This document shows, in pieces, positions 50,701 to 59,313 of a stretch of 64,000 nt of DNA (positions are counted from its first letter, which is position 1; every line of letters starts with the position of its first letter). This DNA comes from an uncultured Oscillospiraceae bacterium (lineage in GTDB: Bacteria > Bacillota > Clostridia > Oscillospirales > Oscillospiraceae), in contig CAAEOT010000021.1 in assembly GCA_900757655.1 (NCBI GenBank), forward strand, positions 1-64,000, given 5' to 3'. Under the pieces are notes generated by a model that made no database searches, was not told the DNA's origin, and saw only the letters and a program-made list of their open reading frames with translations. The position numbers and the translations under genes are program-made.

Positions 50701-51726
50701 CGGGTTGACGAACGTGTCAAACTCCGCTTTGATCTCGCCGCCGGAGAAGAGCACCGCGCCGATTTCCGTCATGCGGTTTGTGTCCAGATGCAGGCCGGTC
50801 GTCTCAATGTCAAAGGCGATGAACTCCGTATCGAGCGGCAGGTCGCTCTGCCCGTGCACGGCGAGCGTGCCGTCCACGTCGTTGACAAGGTAGCCCTCCT
50901 CGCCGTAGATGATCTTCACGCCGTATTTCTTCGACGCCTTCCACATATCCGGGAACGCCTGCGCCACACCGTGATCCGTCACGGCAATGGCCGGATGCCC
51001 CCAGTAAGCCGCGCGGGCCACGAGGTCGGCGGGGTCGGAGATGGCGTCGAGCGCCGAATAGCGGGTATGTAGATGCAGCTCCACGCGCTTTTGCGGCGCA
51101 TTGTCGGGGCGGATGACCTTCTCCCCCTGCACGATGTTGCGCGGCTCGAGCACCATGTCCTCGTCGTACTTGCTGTAGTTGATCTTGCCCTGCACGCGCA
51201 GCCACATACCCTCGTGGATAAGGCCGACGATGCTCTGGTCATCGTCCGCGCGCAGAAAGCGCGACACGCGCACGCTGCTCGTGCTGTCGGTCATATCAAA
51301 TGAGAGCACGGCCGAGCCGTACTTTGCGATCTCGCGGCTGCTGACGGCAAACACCTCGCCCTCCAGCGTGACATTGCCGCTCTCGAGCGTGAGCTCGTTC
51401 ATCGGCGTGATGTCCGTGCGCTTCGGGATCGGCTTGCCCATGAGGACTTTGGCTTTTGCCTTCTTCTCCTCTTTTTTCTGCTCCGGTGCGGGATATTCCG
51501 CCTGAATCTGCACGCCGCGCAGCCGGAACTGTGCCGCGAGCAGCTGCTCAATATTCGTGCGCTCGACGGGCGCGGGCATGCGCGCAAACCACGTGTGCAG
51601 CTGCATCGTCATGGTCTCGCGCTCGATGAGCACGTCGAGCACCTCGGCCTTGTCGAGACCGCCGCAGGTATCCTGCAGAGACACGCAGTCCGGGAACATG
51701 TCAAGAAACGGGATCTTTTCGCTCAT
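47761..51726 (-). CDS. polC: DNA polymerase III alpha subunit, PolC type
   Basis: PolC is the replicative polymerase of Firmicutes and carries its own proofreading exonuclease. The 1321-aa product is shorter than the roughly 1430 aa of Bacillus PolC, mainly at the N-terminus. Layout: short N-terminal domain, OB fold (about 118-200), PHP domain starting at HLHTRYSALDA (218), exonuclease inserted in the PHP region with Asp306 and Glu308 (FDIETTG), then the C-family polymerase with GSRGSVGSS and a four-Cys zinc module (CPQC and CPKC). The ATG has GAGG upstream. It is the last gene of the pyrH-to-polC run, 7 bases after ispG. Confidence 0.97.
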   Translation of the reverse strand: MSEKIPFLDMFPDCVSLQDTCGGLDKAEVLDVLIERETMTMQLHTWFARMPAPVERTNIEQLLAAQFRLRGVQIQAEYPAPEQKKEEKKAKAKVLMGKPIPKRTDITPMNELTLESGNVTLEGEVFAVSSREIAKYGSAVLSFDMTDSTSSVRVSRFLRADDDQSIVGLIHEGMWLRVQGKINYSKYDEDMVLEPRNIVQGEKVIRPDNAPQKRVELHLHTRYSALDAISDPADLVARAAYWGHPAIAVTDHGVAQAFPDMWKASKKYGVKIIYGEEGYLVNDVDGTLAVHGQSDLPLDTEFIAFDIETTGLHLDTNRMTEIGAVLFSGGEIKAEFDTFVNPHMPIPAEITRLTGITDADVANAPDEAEAMRQFLDFAGGRPIIAHNADFDTGFMSAACRRAGIPFEPVYLDTLVLAQYLLPDLKHHKLDQVSNRLSLPDFNHHRACDDAMVVARIMDKFLPMLAAKGAKTIGDFNDLVRGGLKEKRRTHHISILVKNKTGLKNLYEIISRSYLKYFKRNPTIPKSLLMEYREGLIIGSACEAGEVFEAVLRGKSDTELKRIASFYDYLEIMPLANNHFLLDNGTVRSEESLRNLNRRIVQLGEELGKPVVATCDVHFLDPEQEIFRRILLAAKKFSDADKAMPLYYRTTEEMLDEFAYLGPEKAQEVVVTNTNAIADSVEVFELLPKDLYPPKIENSAQQLKDLVYGKMTAIYGENPPKLITDRVETELHDILSRGYDVIYMSAQKLVANSLEHGYLVGSRGSVGSSLVAYFSGITEVNSLPPHYVCPQCKYTDFDSGAGFGCGADMPDKVCPKCGAKLRKDGFDIPFETFLGFGGDKVPDIDLNFSGEYQAKAHKYTEELFGSDHVFRAGTIGTLAEKTAYGYVLKYLEERGKTLPKAEMNRLALGCVGVKRTTGQHPGGLVVIPQDKDVTDFCPVQHPADDPNSDIITTHFEYHCMEANLLKLDELGHDDPTMIRMLEDMTGVNAREIPLDDPETMGIFCSAAPLGLTDDDPIVGKTGTIGIPEFGTGFTRQMLVDTQPKGFDILVRLSGFSHGTDVWLGNAKDLIMSGTATVNQTVGCRDDIMLYLISRGMDAKLSFKIMESVRKGKVKRGGFQDGWVETMQEHGVPEWYITSLSKIAYLFPKAHAVAYVMMAFRIAWFKVHEPLAFYSAYFYRRSQKDSFDADMMTRGLDYTRRKINELRNKPTLTAKEEDLLVTMEAVYEFNLRGFEFAPMSLYESDATKFLIRDGKLLPPFVAISGLGESAAWNLVACRAGGREFVSVEELSAACPKVSQTHLEQLRAMGALGEMPDSSQMSLF

Positions 51727-51733
51727 AGCTTCC

Positions 51734-52786
51734 TCACTTTTCGCTCAGAATCAGGTCCACCAGCGCATCGGCCAGCTTATCCGCAGGGTATTTTCCGAGG
51801 ATCTCGCCGCGGCGAAACAGCAGGCCGCAGTCCCTGCCGCCGGCGATGCCGTAGTCCGCCTCGTGTGCCTCACCGGGGCCGTTGACGACGCAGCCCATCA
51901 CGGCGACCGTGATCTCGCGCTCTAGCCCCTGCAGCCGCTGCTCGACCTCCTGCGCGAGCGCGATGAGGTCGATCTGCGTGCGGCCGCACGTCGGGCACGA
52001 GACAAAGCGCACCCCCTCGCGGCGCAGCCCGGCCGCCTTCAAAATAGCGATGCCGGCACGCACCTCCTCCACGGGGTCAGCCGTGAGCGAGACGCGGATC
52101 GTGTCGCCGATGCCCTCGGACAGCAGCGTGCCGATGCCGACGGCGGAGCGGATGATGCCGTTGTAGGCCGTGCCGGTCTCCGTGACGCCGACGTGCAGCG
52201 GATAGGGAAACCGCTCGGCCGCGAGCCGGTAGGCCGCGATCGTCAGCGGCACGGTGGAGCTCTTCATCGACAGGGCAATGTCATCAAAATCATACCGGTG
52301 CAGCAGGTCAATGTGCCCCTGCGCGCTCTCGACGAGCGCCTCCGGCGTCGGGTGGCCGTACTTTTCGAGCAGACGCTTTTCCAGGCTGCCGCCGTTGACG
52401 CCGATACGGATGGGGATGCCGCGCTCCCGGCAGGCCTCGGCCACCTTGCGGACGTTGTCCGGTTCGCCGATGTTGCCGGGGTTGATGCGGATCTTGTGCA
52501 CGCCGGCCTTCGCCGCCGCGAGCGCAAGCCGGTAGTCAAAATGAATGTCGGCCACGACCGGGATGGGCGAGGCGTGCACGATCTCGGGCAGAGCGTCCGC
52601 TGCGGCCTGATCCGGCACGGCAAGGCGGATGATCTCACACCCGGCATCATGCAGCCGGGCAATCTGCTCGATGGTCGCGCGTGCGTCCGAGGTGTGCGTG
52701 TTGCACATCGACTGCACCGCGACCGGCGCGCCGCCGCCAATCGCGACGGGGCCGACATGGATCTGTTTTGTCTGGGTTCTGTTCAT
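51734..52786 (-). CDS. ispG: 4-hydroxy-3-methylbut-2-enyl diphosphate synthase (flavodoxin/ferredoxin), IspG
   Basis: This is a 4Fe-4S enzyme of the MEP isoprenoid pathway that converts ME-cPP to HMBPP. The ATG at 52786 has AGGAG 5 bases upstream; the frame continues to 52864 without a site. The 350-aa length is standard. The TIM-barrel part carries INPGNIG and GVNGGSLEKR, and the C-terminal cluster ligands are in CPTCGR and GCVVNGPGEA. It lies with dxr and uppS in the same operon, linking isoprenoid synthesis to wall-lipid carrier production. Confidence 0.96.
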   Translation of the reverse strand: MNRTQTKQIHVGPVAIGGGAPVAVQSMCNTHTSDARATIEQIARLHDAGCEIIRLAVPDQAAADALPEIVHASPIPVVADIHFDYRLALAAAKAGVHKIRINPGNIGEPDNVRKVAEACRERGIPIRIGVNGGSLEKRLLEKYGHPTPEALVESAQGHIDLLHRYDFDDIALSMKSSTVPLTIAAYRLAAERFPYPLHVGVTETGTAYNGIIRSAVGIGTLLSEGIGDTIRVSLTADPVEEVRAGIAILKAAGLRREGVRFVSCPTCGRTQIDLIALAQEVEQRLQGLEREITVAVMGCVVNGPGEAHEADYGIAGGRDCGLLFRRGEILGKYPADKLADALVDLILSEK

Positions 52787-52853
52787 AAACACTCCTGTAT
52801 CTCCGCAAACCTGAAAACGCACGAAAGCCCGAGGCGGAAAATTCCGCCCCGGC

Positions 52854-53900
52854 TCAGGTGACAAGTTTGGAAATGTCGTTATACATGACGTAGGCCATCA
52901 GTGCCAGCAGCAGCACCAGCCCCGCCGTGTGGATATAGCCCTCATACTTGGGGTCGATCTTCCTGCGGCTGATCCGCTCGAGCACCCACGTGACGAGCAG
53001 GCAGAACACACGCCCGCCGTCGAGCGCCGGCAGCGGCAGCATATTCATGACCGCAAGGTTCACGGCGATTAACGCCGAGAAATAGGCAATGTTCGAGAAG
53101 GCGGCCGCCTTCGTGGCCGACTCCTTGCCGACCTCGTTCATCATGCTCACGATGCCGACCGGGCCGGACAGATCCTTGACGCCGACCGCACCCGCGAGCA
53201 GATCGCTCAGACCCATCCAGACCATGCGCACGAAGTCCATCGCGCTGTACCACGTCGTCTGGAGCTTGGCACCGAACGTCGCCGGCTTCGTGCCGAAGTA
53301 GAAGCCGTACATCTTGCCGTCCTGCCCCGGATACTCCCGCGCCACGAGATAGAAATCGTTGAGCGCGACCTTCTTGCCGTCACGCTTGACGACGATGTCA
53401 TGCGTGTCGCCTCCGCGGGCGAGATATTCACTGACATTGGTCGTGAAATAGATGCGATGCCCGTCGATACTCCAGATCGTGTCGCCCACCTGCAGGGCGT
53501 CCTCCCCCTGATAGGGGCAGCCGTCCATGAAGTCCGTGAGCGTCGGCGTGGAAAAGCTCTTCGCCTGCGCGAACACGATCAGAAGCAGCAGCAGACCGAA
53601 CACGAAGTTCATGAACGCGCCGGCGCAGAGGATCAAAAACCGTTTCCAAGCCGGCTGGCTCGTAAACGCGCGCGGGTCGTCGATCGCCTCGTCCTCGCCC
53701 GCCATGGCGCAATATCCGCCGATCGGCAGGCAGCGGACGGCGTAGAGCGTCTCCCCCTTCTGCTTTTTCCAGATAGCAGGGCCCATGCCGATGGCGAATT
53801 CATCCACACGCACCCCGCACGCCTTGGCCACGAGGAAGTGGCCGAGCTCGTGCACGGCGATGAGGATTCCAAAGACGAGAATTGCGAGCAGAATATACAT
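52854..53900 (-). CDS. rseP: RIP metalloprotease RseP (site-2 protease)
   Basis: This intramembrane zinc protease cleaves anti-sigma factors and signal-peptide remnants. The 348-aa protein has HELGH at 17-21 in the first helix, a PDZ domain at about 120-200, and the third zinc-ligand motif NMLPLPALDGGR near 300. AAAGGA precedes the ATG at 53900. It sits between dxr (12-base gap) and ispG, the usual order in Clostridia. Confidence 0.95.
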   Translation of the reverse strand: MYILLAILVFGILIAVHELGHFLVAKACGVRVDEFAIGMGPAIWKKQKGETLYAVRCLPIGGYCAMAGEDEAIDDPRAFTSQPAWKRFLILCAGAFMNFVFGLLLLLIVFAQAKSFSTPTLTDFMDGCPYQGEDALQVGDTIWSIDGHRIYFTTNVSEYLARGGDTHDIVVKRDGKKVALNDFYLVAREYPGQDGKMYGFYFGTKPATFGAKLQTTWYSAMDFVRMVWMGLSDLLAGAVGVKDLSGPVGIVSMMNEVGKESATKAAAFSNIAYFSALIAVNLAVMNMLPLPALDGGRVFCLLVTWVLERISRRKIDPKYEGYIHTAGLVLLLALMAYVMYNDISKLVT

Positions 53901-53912
53901 GCAGGTGTCCTT

Positions 53913-55061
53913 TCAGAAATGGAAATACGACCGGACGAACGCGCGGGCCTCCTGATCGGCCGCGCGGATGACGTCCAGATCCGGCGCGGCGGCCGGTGCG
54001 ATGGCATCCACCGCCGCCGCCACGCTCTCATAAATGGAATGATACCCAATTTTATGATCCAGAAACAGGTGCACGGCGACTTCGTTGGCCGCGTTCATGA
54101 CCGTCGGCGCGGTGCCGCCGGTGCGCGCGCACCGCATGGCGAGCGCAAGGCACGGCAGTGCCTCGAGATCAGGTGCGTAGAAGTGCAGCCCGCCGGGGTA
54201 AGCCGTGAAATCCAGCCGGTCGCTGCGGCTGGGCCTGCGCTCCGGATATGTGAGCGCGTACTGGATGGGCAGGCCCATGTCCGGCACGCCGAGCTGGGCG
54301 ATGACCGTCCCGTCGAGCAGCTCGACCATCGAGTGCACGACGCTCTCGGGGTGGATGAGCACCTGAATATCATCCGGCGTGACGCCGAACAGGTGCATGG
54401 CCTCAATGAATTCCAGGCCCTTGTTCATCATGGTCGCGGAGTCCACGCTGATCTTCGCGCCCATGCTCCAGTTCGGGTGGTGGACAGCCATCTCGGGCGT
54501 GACATCGCGCGTCTCTTCGCGCGTCCAGCCGCGGAACGGGCCGCCGGAACCGGTGAGCAGGATCTTGTGCAGCTCGCCCTCCCGCCCGGTCAGGCACTGG
54601 AAAATGGCCGAGTGCTCGGAATCGACCGGCACGATCTCCGCGCCGCATTCCCTGGCGCGGCGCATGACAATGTCGCCCGCGCACACGAGCGTTTCTTTAT
54701 TGGCCAGCGCGATGCGGCGGCCCTTTTCAATGGCCGCGAGCGTCGGCCGCAGGCCGACCGCGCCGGACACCGCCGTGACGACGGCGTCCGTGTCCGAGAG
54801 CACCGCCGCCTCGCACAGAGCGTTTTCCCCGCTGCCGACGGCAATGTCCGTGTCGGCGAGCGCGATGCGCAGCGCTCTGGCCGCTGTCTCATCCGTCACG
54901 GCGACGAACGCCGGGTGCAGGCGACGTGCCTGCTCTTCGGCGAGCTGAATGTTGCGGTTCGTCGTCAGCGCGCGCACGTTGAGACCCAGATGCTCCGCGA
55001 CGGCAACGGTCTGGCGGCCGATGCTGCCGGTGGAACCAAGAATGGAAATCGAATGTACCAT
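53913..55061 (-). CDS. dxr: 1-deoxy-D-xylulose 5-phosphate reductoisomerase
   Basis: DXR makes 2-C-methyl-D-erythritol 4-phosphate in the MEP pathway using NADPH. The 382-aa product has the NADPH loop GSTGSIGRQ at 9-17, the metal-binding segment PVDSEHSAIFQ and the catalytic-loop region SATMMNKGLEFIEA. AGGGAG lies before the ATG. The gene is 12 bases from both cdsA and rseP. It is the target of fosmidomycin in other organisms. Confidence 0.96.
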   Translation of the reverse strand: MVHSISILGSTGSIGRQTVAVAEHLGLNVRALTTNRNIQLAEEQARRLHPAFVAVTDETAARALRIALADTDIAVGSGENALCEAAVLSDTDAVVTAVSGAVGLRPTLAAIEKGRRIALANKETLVCAGDIVMRRARECGAEIVPVDSEHSAIFQCLTGREGELHKILLTGSGGPFRGWTREETRDVTPEMAVHHPNWSMGAKISVDSATMMNKGLEFIEAMHLFGVTPDDIQVLIHPESVVHSMVELLDGTVIAQLGVPDMGLPIQYALTYPERRPSRSDRLDFTAYPGGLHFYAPDLEALPCLALAMRCARTGGTAPTVMNAANEVAVHLFLDHKIGYHSIYESVAAAVDAIAPAAAPDLDVIRAADQEARAFVRSYFHF

Positions 55062-55073
55062 AGCTGTGCTCCC

Positions 55074-55904
55074 TTACTTCGCCACGACCGAGATGGCCGG
55101 TGCCAGCAGCACCAGCAGCTCGAGCATGGGCGCGGTGAAGATTGTGCTGTCGAACCGGTCGAGCATGCCGCCGTGACCGGGCAGCAGATTGCTGTAATCC
55201 TTCACGCCGTGCTCACGCTTGATGGCGGAGAACGCAAGGTCGCCCGCCTGACCGGCAAGGCTGCCGAAGAAGCCGTAGATGGCAAGCAGGCCGATCTGCA
55301 CGCGGTAGCCGCACAGATGCAGCACGAGACCGTAGAGCATGGCCGCCGCGATGGCGCACACGAAGCCGCCGACGCAGCCCTCGACCGTTTTATGCGGGCT
55401 CAGGGCGGGGGCGAGCTTGGTCTTGCCCAGACTGCGGCCGACGAAGAACGCGCCCGAATCGCTCAGCCACGTGATGACGAACGGCAGCAGCAGATACGGA
55501 GCCTTTGGGTCGTTCAGGCCGAGGCGCACAAGCGACGAGAGCATCCACGGGATGACAATGCCCGCCGTGAACACGAGCGCCAGATCCTGAAACGGGATGC
55601 GCTCGGACTTGTGAAACGAGATCATCATCTCGACGAACATGGTCACAAACAGCACATAGGCCGCGATCTTGAACACGAGCTCGGACTGGCCGAACGCCGC
55701 GCCGAGCACGATGGCCGCGCCGCACACGCCGGCATACACCGCAAAGCGCGGCACGAACTTCGGCATTGCCGTGTGCAGCAGCTCCCACGCGCAGAACGAC
55801 GCCATGATGGCCACCACGATGCCCCAGCCCCAGATCGGGGTGAAGAAAATCACAGCCAGCAGCGCCGGGATGCCAATGGCCGCAACGATCAGTCTGTTTT
55901 TCAT
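55074..55904 (-). CDS. cdsA: Phosphatidate cytidylyltransferase
   Basis: CdsA makes CDP-diacylglycerol for phospholipid synthesis in the membrane. The 276-aa protein has about eight helices and the C-terminal signature with SAIKREHGVKDYSNLLPGHGG followed by LDRFDS. GGAGG lies 8 bases upstream. Its place between uppS and dxr is conserved in bacteria. Confidence 0.95.
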   Translation of the reverse strand: MKNRLIVAAIGIPALLAVIFFTPIWGWGIVVAIMASFCAWELLHTAMPKFVPRFAVYAGVCGAAIVLGAAFGQSELVFKIAAYVLFVTMFVEMMISFHKSERIPFQDLALVFTAGIVIPWMLSSLVRLGLNDPKAPYLLLPFVITWLSDSGAFFVGRSLGKTKLAPALSPHKTVEGCVGGFVCAIAAAMLYGLVLHLCGYRVQIGLLAIYGFFGSLAGQAGDLAFSAIKREHGVKDYSNLLPGHGGMLDRFDSTIFTAPMLELLVLLAPAISVVAK

Positions 55905-55944
55905 GATTGGTTCCTCCCGTTTGTCTTTCTCTCGGGTGCGGCGG

Positions 55945-56679
55945 TCATTTCACGCCGCCAAAGCGCCGGTCGCGCCGCTGAAACTCCGCCAGGGCCGCGT
56001 CCATGTCGCGCTCGGTAAAGTCCGGCCAGAGCACGTCGGTGAAATACAGCTCCGAGTACGCACCCTGCCAGGGCAGGAAGTTACTCAGCCGCTGCTCCCC
56101 GCTCGTGCGGATGATGAGGTCGGGATCCGGGATGCCGGCCGAGTACAGATAGCTGCTGAACACATCCTCCGTGAGCTCCGGCGCAGTGCCGGCCTTGTAC
56201 GCCTCGGCGTACCGGCGCACGGCGTGCAGGATCTCGTCCCGGCCGCCGTAATTGATGCACAGGTTCATCTGGCAGCCGTCGTAATGCGTGCTCTTCTCCT
56301 CGGCCGCGGCCATGAGGCGCTGCAGCTCCGGCGAAAGGCCGGACCGCTCGCCGAAAAAGCGCATCTTGAACTTGTCGCGCTCCATGATCGAGAGCGCTTC
56401 TTTCATATATTTATCGAAGATGCTCATGATCGTGCGCACTTCCTCGGGCGGGCGGCGCCAGTTTTCCGTGGAAAAGGCGTAGACCGTGAGGTATTCGATG
56501 CCGATGGCCTTGCAGTAGTTGCCGATGCGGCGAAACGCCTCGGCGCCGTAGGCATGGCCGGCCGTGCGCGGCAGGCCGCGCTTTTTGGCCCAGCGGCCGT
56601 TGCCGTCGAGGATAATCGCCACATGGCGCGGCAGGCGCGAGAAATCCACCTGCGGCGCAGTTGTCTTATCGTTTGCCAT
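55945..56679 (-). CDS. uppS: Undecaprenyl diphosphate synthase (isoprenyl transferase)
   Basis: The enzyme extends farnesyl diphosphate to the C55 carrier used for cell-wall precursors. The ATG at 56679 has GGAGGA close upstream; the open frame to 56730 is not used. The 244-aa protein shows the catalytic Asp in ILDGNGRWAKKRG near 20-32, FSTENWRRP, and DLIIRTSGEQRLSNFLPWQ near the C-terminus, all hallmarks. It precedes cdsA by 40 bases. Confidence 0.96.
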   Translation of the reverse strand: MANDKTTAPQVDFSRLPRHVAIILDGNGRWAKKRGLPRTAGHAYGAEAFRRIGNYCKAIGIEYLTVYAFSTENWRRPPEEVRTIMSIFDKYMKEALSIMERDKFKMRFFGERSGLSPELQRLMAAAEEKSTHYDGCQMNLCINYGGRDEILHAVRRYAEAYKAGTAPELTEDVFSSYLYSAGIPDPDLIIRTSGEQRLSNFLPWQGAYSELYFTDVLWPDFTERDMDAALAEFQRRDRRFGGVK

Positions 56680-56778
56680 AGTTCCTCCTACACCGCCCGG
56701 ATGGGCGGCGCCTGTAGACAGGATATTCAAACGGGGGGATGAAAAATCCCCCCGTATCGCATTTGCGGGTCCGGGAAC

Positions 56779-57333
56779 TCAGATCTCCATGAGCTCCTTC
56801 TCTTTTTCGTCGGCGATGCGCTCGACTTCCTTGATATAATCATCGGTCAGCTTCTGCAGATCCTTCTCGATGATCTTGAGGTCGTCCTCGGTGATCTCGG
56901 ACTTTTTCTTCTGCGCCTTGAACTTGTCCATCGCGTCGCGGCGGATGTTGCGCACGGCGACCTTGGCCTCTTCGCCGTACTTCTTGACCTGCTTGACGAG
57001 GTCGCGGCGGCGCTCCTCGGTCAGAGCCGGGAAAACCAGGCGGATAGTGCGGCCGTCGTTCTGGGGATTCAGGCCCAGATCGGACGCAAGAATGGCCTTT
57101 TCAATGCCCTTGAGCACGGAAGCGTCCCACGGCTGGATGAGCAGCGAGCGGGCGTCCGGCGTGCTGATCGACGCGATCTGCTGGATCGGCGTGGGTGAGC
57201 CGTAGTAATCGACCGTAATGCGGTCGAGCACGGCGGGGTTGGCCTTGCCAGCGCGGACGGAATCATACTGCTCGGTGAGGACCGAAGCGGTCTTTTTCAT
57301 TTTGGATTCAAACTCGGTATAATCGGTAGACAT
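56779..57333 (-). CDS. frr: Ribosome recycling factor
   Basis: RRF splits the post-termination ribosome together with EF-G. The 184-aa length and the landmarks RAGKANPAVLDRI, YYGSPTPIQQIASI and PALTEERRRDLVKQVK are typical. AAGGAGG lies upstream of the ATG. It lies 35 bases after pyrH and 99 bases before uppS; the gap to uppS holds no clear signal. Confidence 0.96.
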   Translation of the reverse strand: MSTDYTEFESKMKKTASVLTEQYDSVRAGKANPAVLDRITVDYYGSPTPIQQIASISTPDARSLLIQPWDASVLKGIEKAILASDLGLNPQNDGRTIRLVFPALTEERRRDLVKQVKKYGEEAKVAVRNIRRDAMDKFKAQKKKSEITEDDLKIIEKDLQKLTDDYIKEVERIADEKEKELMEI

Positions 57334-57368
57334 GGTGTATCCTCCTTATCGGGTTTTTAAATTTGATT

Positions 57369-58088
57369 TCACTTCGTCACGACCGTGCCGACGGGCTCGC
57401 CCATCACAGCACGGACAATATTCTGCGGGTCAGCCAGCGCGAAGACGACGACCGGGATGTCATTTTCCATCGCGAGTGACGTCGCCGTCAGGTCCATGAC
57501 GGCCAGATGCTTTGCCAGCACCTCGTCATAGGTGATCGCGTCGTACTTCACGGCGCTGGGGTCGACATGCGGGTCGGCACTGTAGACGCCGTCAATGTTC
57601 TTGGCAAGCAGGATCGCGTCCGCACCGATCTCGGCGGCGCGCAGCACGGCGGCCGTGTCGGTCGAAAAATACGGGCAGCCGCTGCCGGCACCGAAGAGCA
57701 CGACCTTGCCCTCTTCCAGATGCGCCACGGCGCGCTCCCAGGTATAGTGCTCGGCAAACGTCGACATTTCGACGGCCGTCTGCACGCGCACGGGGATGCC
57801 CTTCTGCTCCATAACGTCGGACACGGCCAAACAGTTCATGACGGTGGCGAGCATGCCCATGTGGTCGGCGCGCGAGCGGGCCATCTTGCCCTCGCCGTTT
57901 TTCACGCCGCGCCAGAAGTTGCCGCCGCCGATGACGACGCCCACCTGCACGCCCAGTTCGGTGCAGGTCTTGATGACGTCGCACACCTGACCGATGACGC
58001 CGAAGTCCAGTCCCGTTTTCTGCTCACCGGCCAGCGCCTCGCCGCTGATCTTGAGCAGGATGCGTTTATATTTGGGTTCTGTTCCCAT
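57369..58088 (-). CDS. pyrH: UMP kinase
   Basis: UMP kinase converts UMP to UDP and is allosterically controlled. The 239-aa amino-acid-kinase-fold protein begins KRILLKISGEAL and has VIGGGNFWRG, RSRADHMGMLAT and TYDEVLAKHLAVMD segments typical of PyrH. GAGGGG lies 7 bases upstream of the ATG. It is the first gene of the pyrH-frr-uppS-cdsA-dxr-rseP-ispG-polC run. Confidence 0.96.
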   Translation of the reverse strand: MGTEPKYKRILLKISGEALAGEQKTGLDFGVIGQVCDVIKTCTELGVQVGVVIGGGNFWRGVKNGEGKMARSRADHMGMLATVMNCLAVSDVMEQKGIPVRVQTAVEMSTFAEHYTWERAVAHLEEGKVVLFGAGSGCPYFSTDTAAVLRAAEIGADAILLAKNIDGVYSADPHVDPSAVKYDAITYDEVLAKHLAVMDLTATSLAMENDIPVVVFALADPQNIVRAVMGEPVGTVVTK

Positions 58089-58123
58089 AAAACTACCCCT
58101 CGCTTTTTCATATTCGTCGTTTT

Positions 58124-58152
58124 ATTGTAATATAAAACCGCCCGGATGAAAA
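58124..58152 (-). promoter_or_regulatory. Possible promoter of the pyrH operon
   Basis: TTTTCA (58152-58147), a 17-base spacer and TACAAT (58129-58124) on the minus strand, about 35 bases before the ATG. The -35 box is weak. Confidence 0.5.
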
Positions 58153-58255
58153 GGGGGTATTTGTGAAAAGAGCGAAAACAAGTGTATGTACACTTGCGAA
58201 ATCCGGCGTGGAGCGACCGGGATTTCCTTGTAGAGTAGCAATTTCACCCTTTTTG
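58150..58255. other. Three-way-junction-like inverted-repeat element upstream of pyrH
   Basis: GTGAAA (58163-58168) pairs with TTTCAC (58242-58247) and encloses two hairpins: CAAGTGT/ACACTTG (58179-58196) and GAAATC-CGG/CCG-GATTTC with a one-base bulge (58198-58226). On the plus strand the outer stem is followed by CCCTTTTTG. No gene is here. It could be a structured RNA on either strand or a DNA element. Confidence 0.5.
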
Positions 58256-58306
58256 TTATCCTTGCTTTACAATGCAAAAAGCAGGTGATTCTCAACCCTT
58301 AGATGT

Positions 58307-58349
58307 AAAAACAGGCGACACCCAACCGAAGCTGAGTGCCGCCTGTTTT
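58307..58349. terminator. Terminator after the SDR gene cluster
   Basis: AAAACAGGCG(A)CAC pairs with GTG(C)CGCCTGTTTT, with T runs on both outer sides. It lies about 130 bases beyond the last gene of the bai-like cluster. The bases 58350-58479 hold nothing I can recognise; a short plus-strand frame there lacks a ribosome-binding site. Confidence 0.8.
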
Positions 58350-58479
58350 GCTGTCCAATCCTGCCTAGCAGCTGCCGATTTTGTAGTTTTCTCAAATTAC
58401 TGCCTGATCGGCACACGCCGAAGCCGGGCTCTTTTCTCTGGATATGCGGAGATTTATCTGAAAGAAGGCAAAGCGAACA

Positions 58480-59238
58480 TTACATCCAGCCGCCGGAGAC
58501 GTTCATCACATGCGCGGTGACGTACTTCGACTCGTCGGAGGCAAGATAGAGCGCCATGTAGGCGATGTCGATGGGCTCGCCGAGGTGCTTGATCATGCAG
58601 TTGGTCGTGTAGCGCGACTGCGTCTCAGGGGTGAGGTGCTTGGCAACGGCTTCCGTGGCGATGATGCCGGGGTTGAGCACGTTGACGCGCACACCTGCGT
58701 GCGCGACCTGACGCGCCATCTGACGGCTGAGGTGGTTGATGCCGGACTTGGCCACGCCGTAGCCGACCTGCGTACGGTCGGGGCACACGGCGGCGACGGA
58801 GCCGATGTTGATGATGCTGCCGGAGTGCTGCTTGAGCATGGCCTTGTTGAGCGCTTCCTGGCAGGCGTTGAACACGGTCGAGAGGTCCACGCAGACCGTC
58901 TTCTCGAATTCTTTGTAGGTGCACTTGGTGATGTCGAGGTCCTTGCGGGGGTTGGACTCGCCGAAGTTGTTGACCAGTACGTCGAGACGGCCTTCCTTGG
59001 CGATGCACTCGTCGATCATGCTTCTGTGCGTGGCGGGATCGTGCGCCTCGAAGTACACGAGTTCGGCCTGACCGCCGCGGGCTCTTGCGGCCTCGACGGC
59101 AGCCTTGCCGGTCTCCATATTGCGGCAGGCATAGTAGACCTTCGCGCCCTCATCGACGAAGAGGTCTGCGATCGCGCGGCCGATGCCGCGGGTGCACGCC
59201 GTGACCAGCGCGACTTTTCCTTCCAAACGGTTACTCAT
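58480..59238 (-). CDS. SDR oxidoreductase resembling 7alpha-hydroxysteroid dehydrogenase
   Basis: This is a short-chain dehydrogenase, 252 aa from the ATG at 59238 (GGGAG upstream). The cofactor loop is TACTRGIG (13-20). The catalytic Ser147, Tyr160 and Lys164 are present in NIGSVAA and GYGVAKSG. The usual NNAG is NNFG (90-93), which I recall from Clostridium 7alpha-HSDH, along with a similar RLExKVALVTxxTRGIG start and GYGVxKSGxN. Arg39 after beta-2 suggests NADP(H). It is the last gene of a cluster with BaiF- and BaiG-like genes, so oxidation or reduction of a bile-acid 7-hydroxyl is the leading hypothesis; another steroid or polyol substrate remains possible. Confidence 0.83.
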   Translation of the reverse strand: MSNRLEGKVALVTACTRGIGRAIADLFVDEGAKVYYACRNMETGKAAVEAARARGGQAELVYFEAHDPATHRSMIDECIAKEGRLDVLVNNFGESNPRKDLDITKCTYKEFEKTVCVDLSTVFNACQEALNKAMLKQHSGSIINIGSVAAVCPDRTQVGYGVAKSGINHLSRQMARQVAHAGVRVNVLNPGIIATEAVAKHLTPETQSRYTTNCMIKHLGEPIDIAYMALYLASDESKYVTAHVMNVSGGWM

Positions 59239-59313
59239 AACAGTACACTCCCTTTCATTTTGTGTGCGCGGTTTTGCAGCTTTGCGCCGGTGTGCGCGCA
59301 CCGACGCAGCGTA

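Noticed and set aside
58272..58520. 82-codon plus-strand frame in the gap before the SDR gene
   Set aside because: No ribosome-binding site, it crosses a terminator hairpin and runs into the SDR 3' end.
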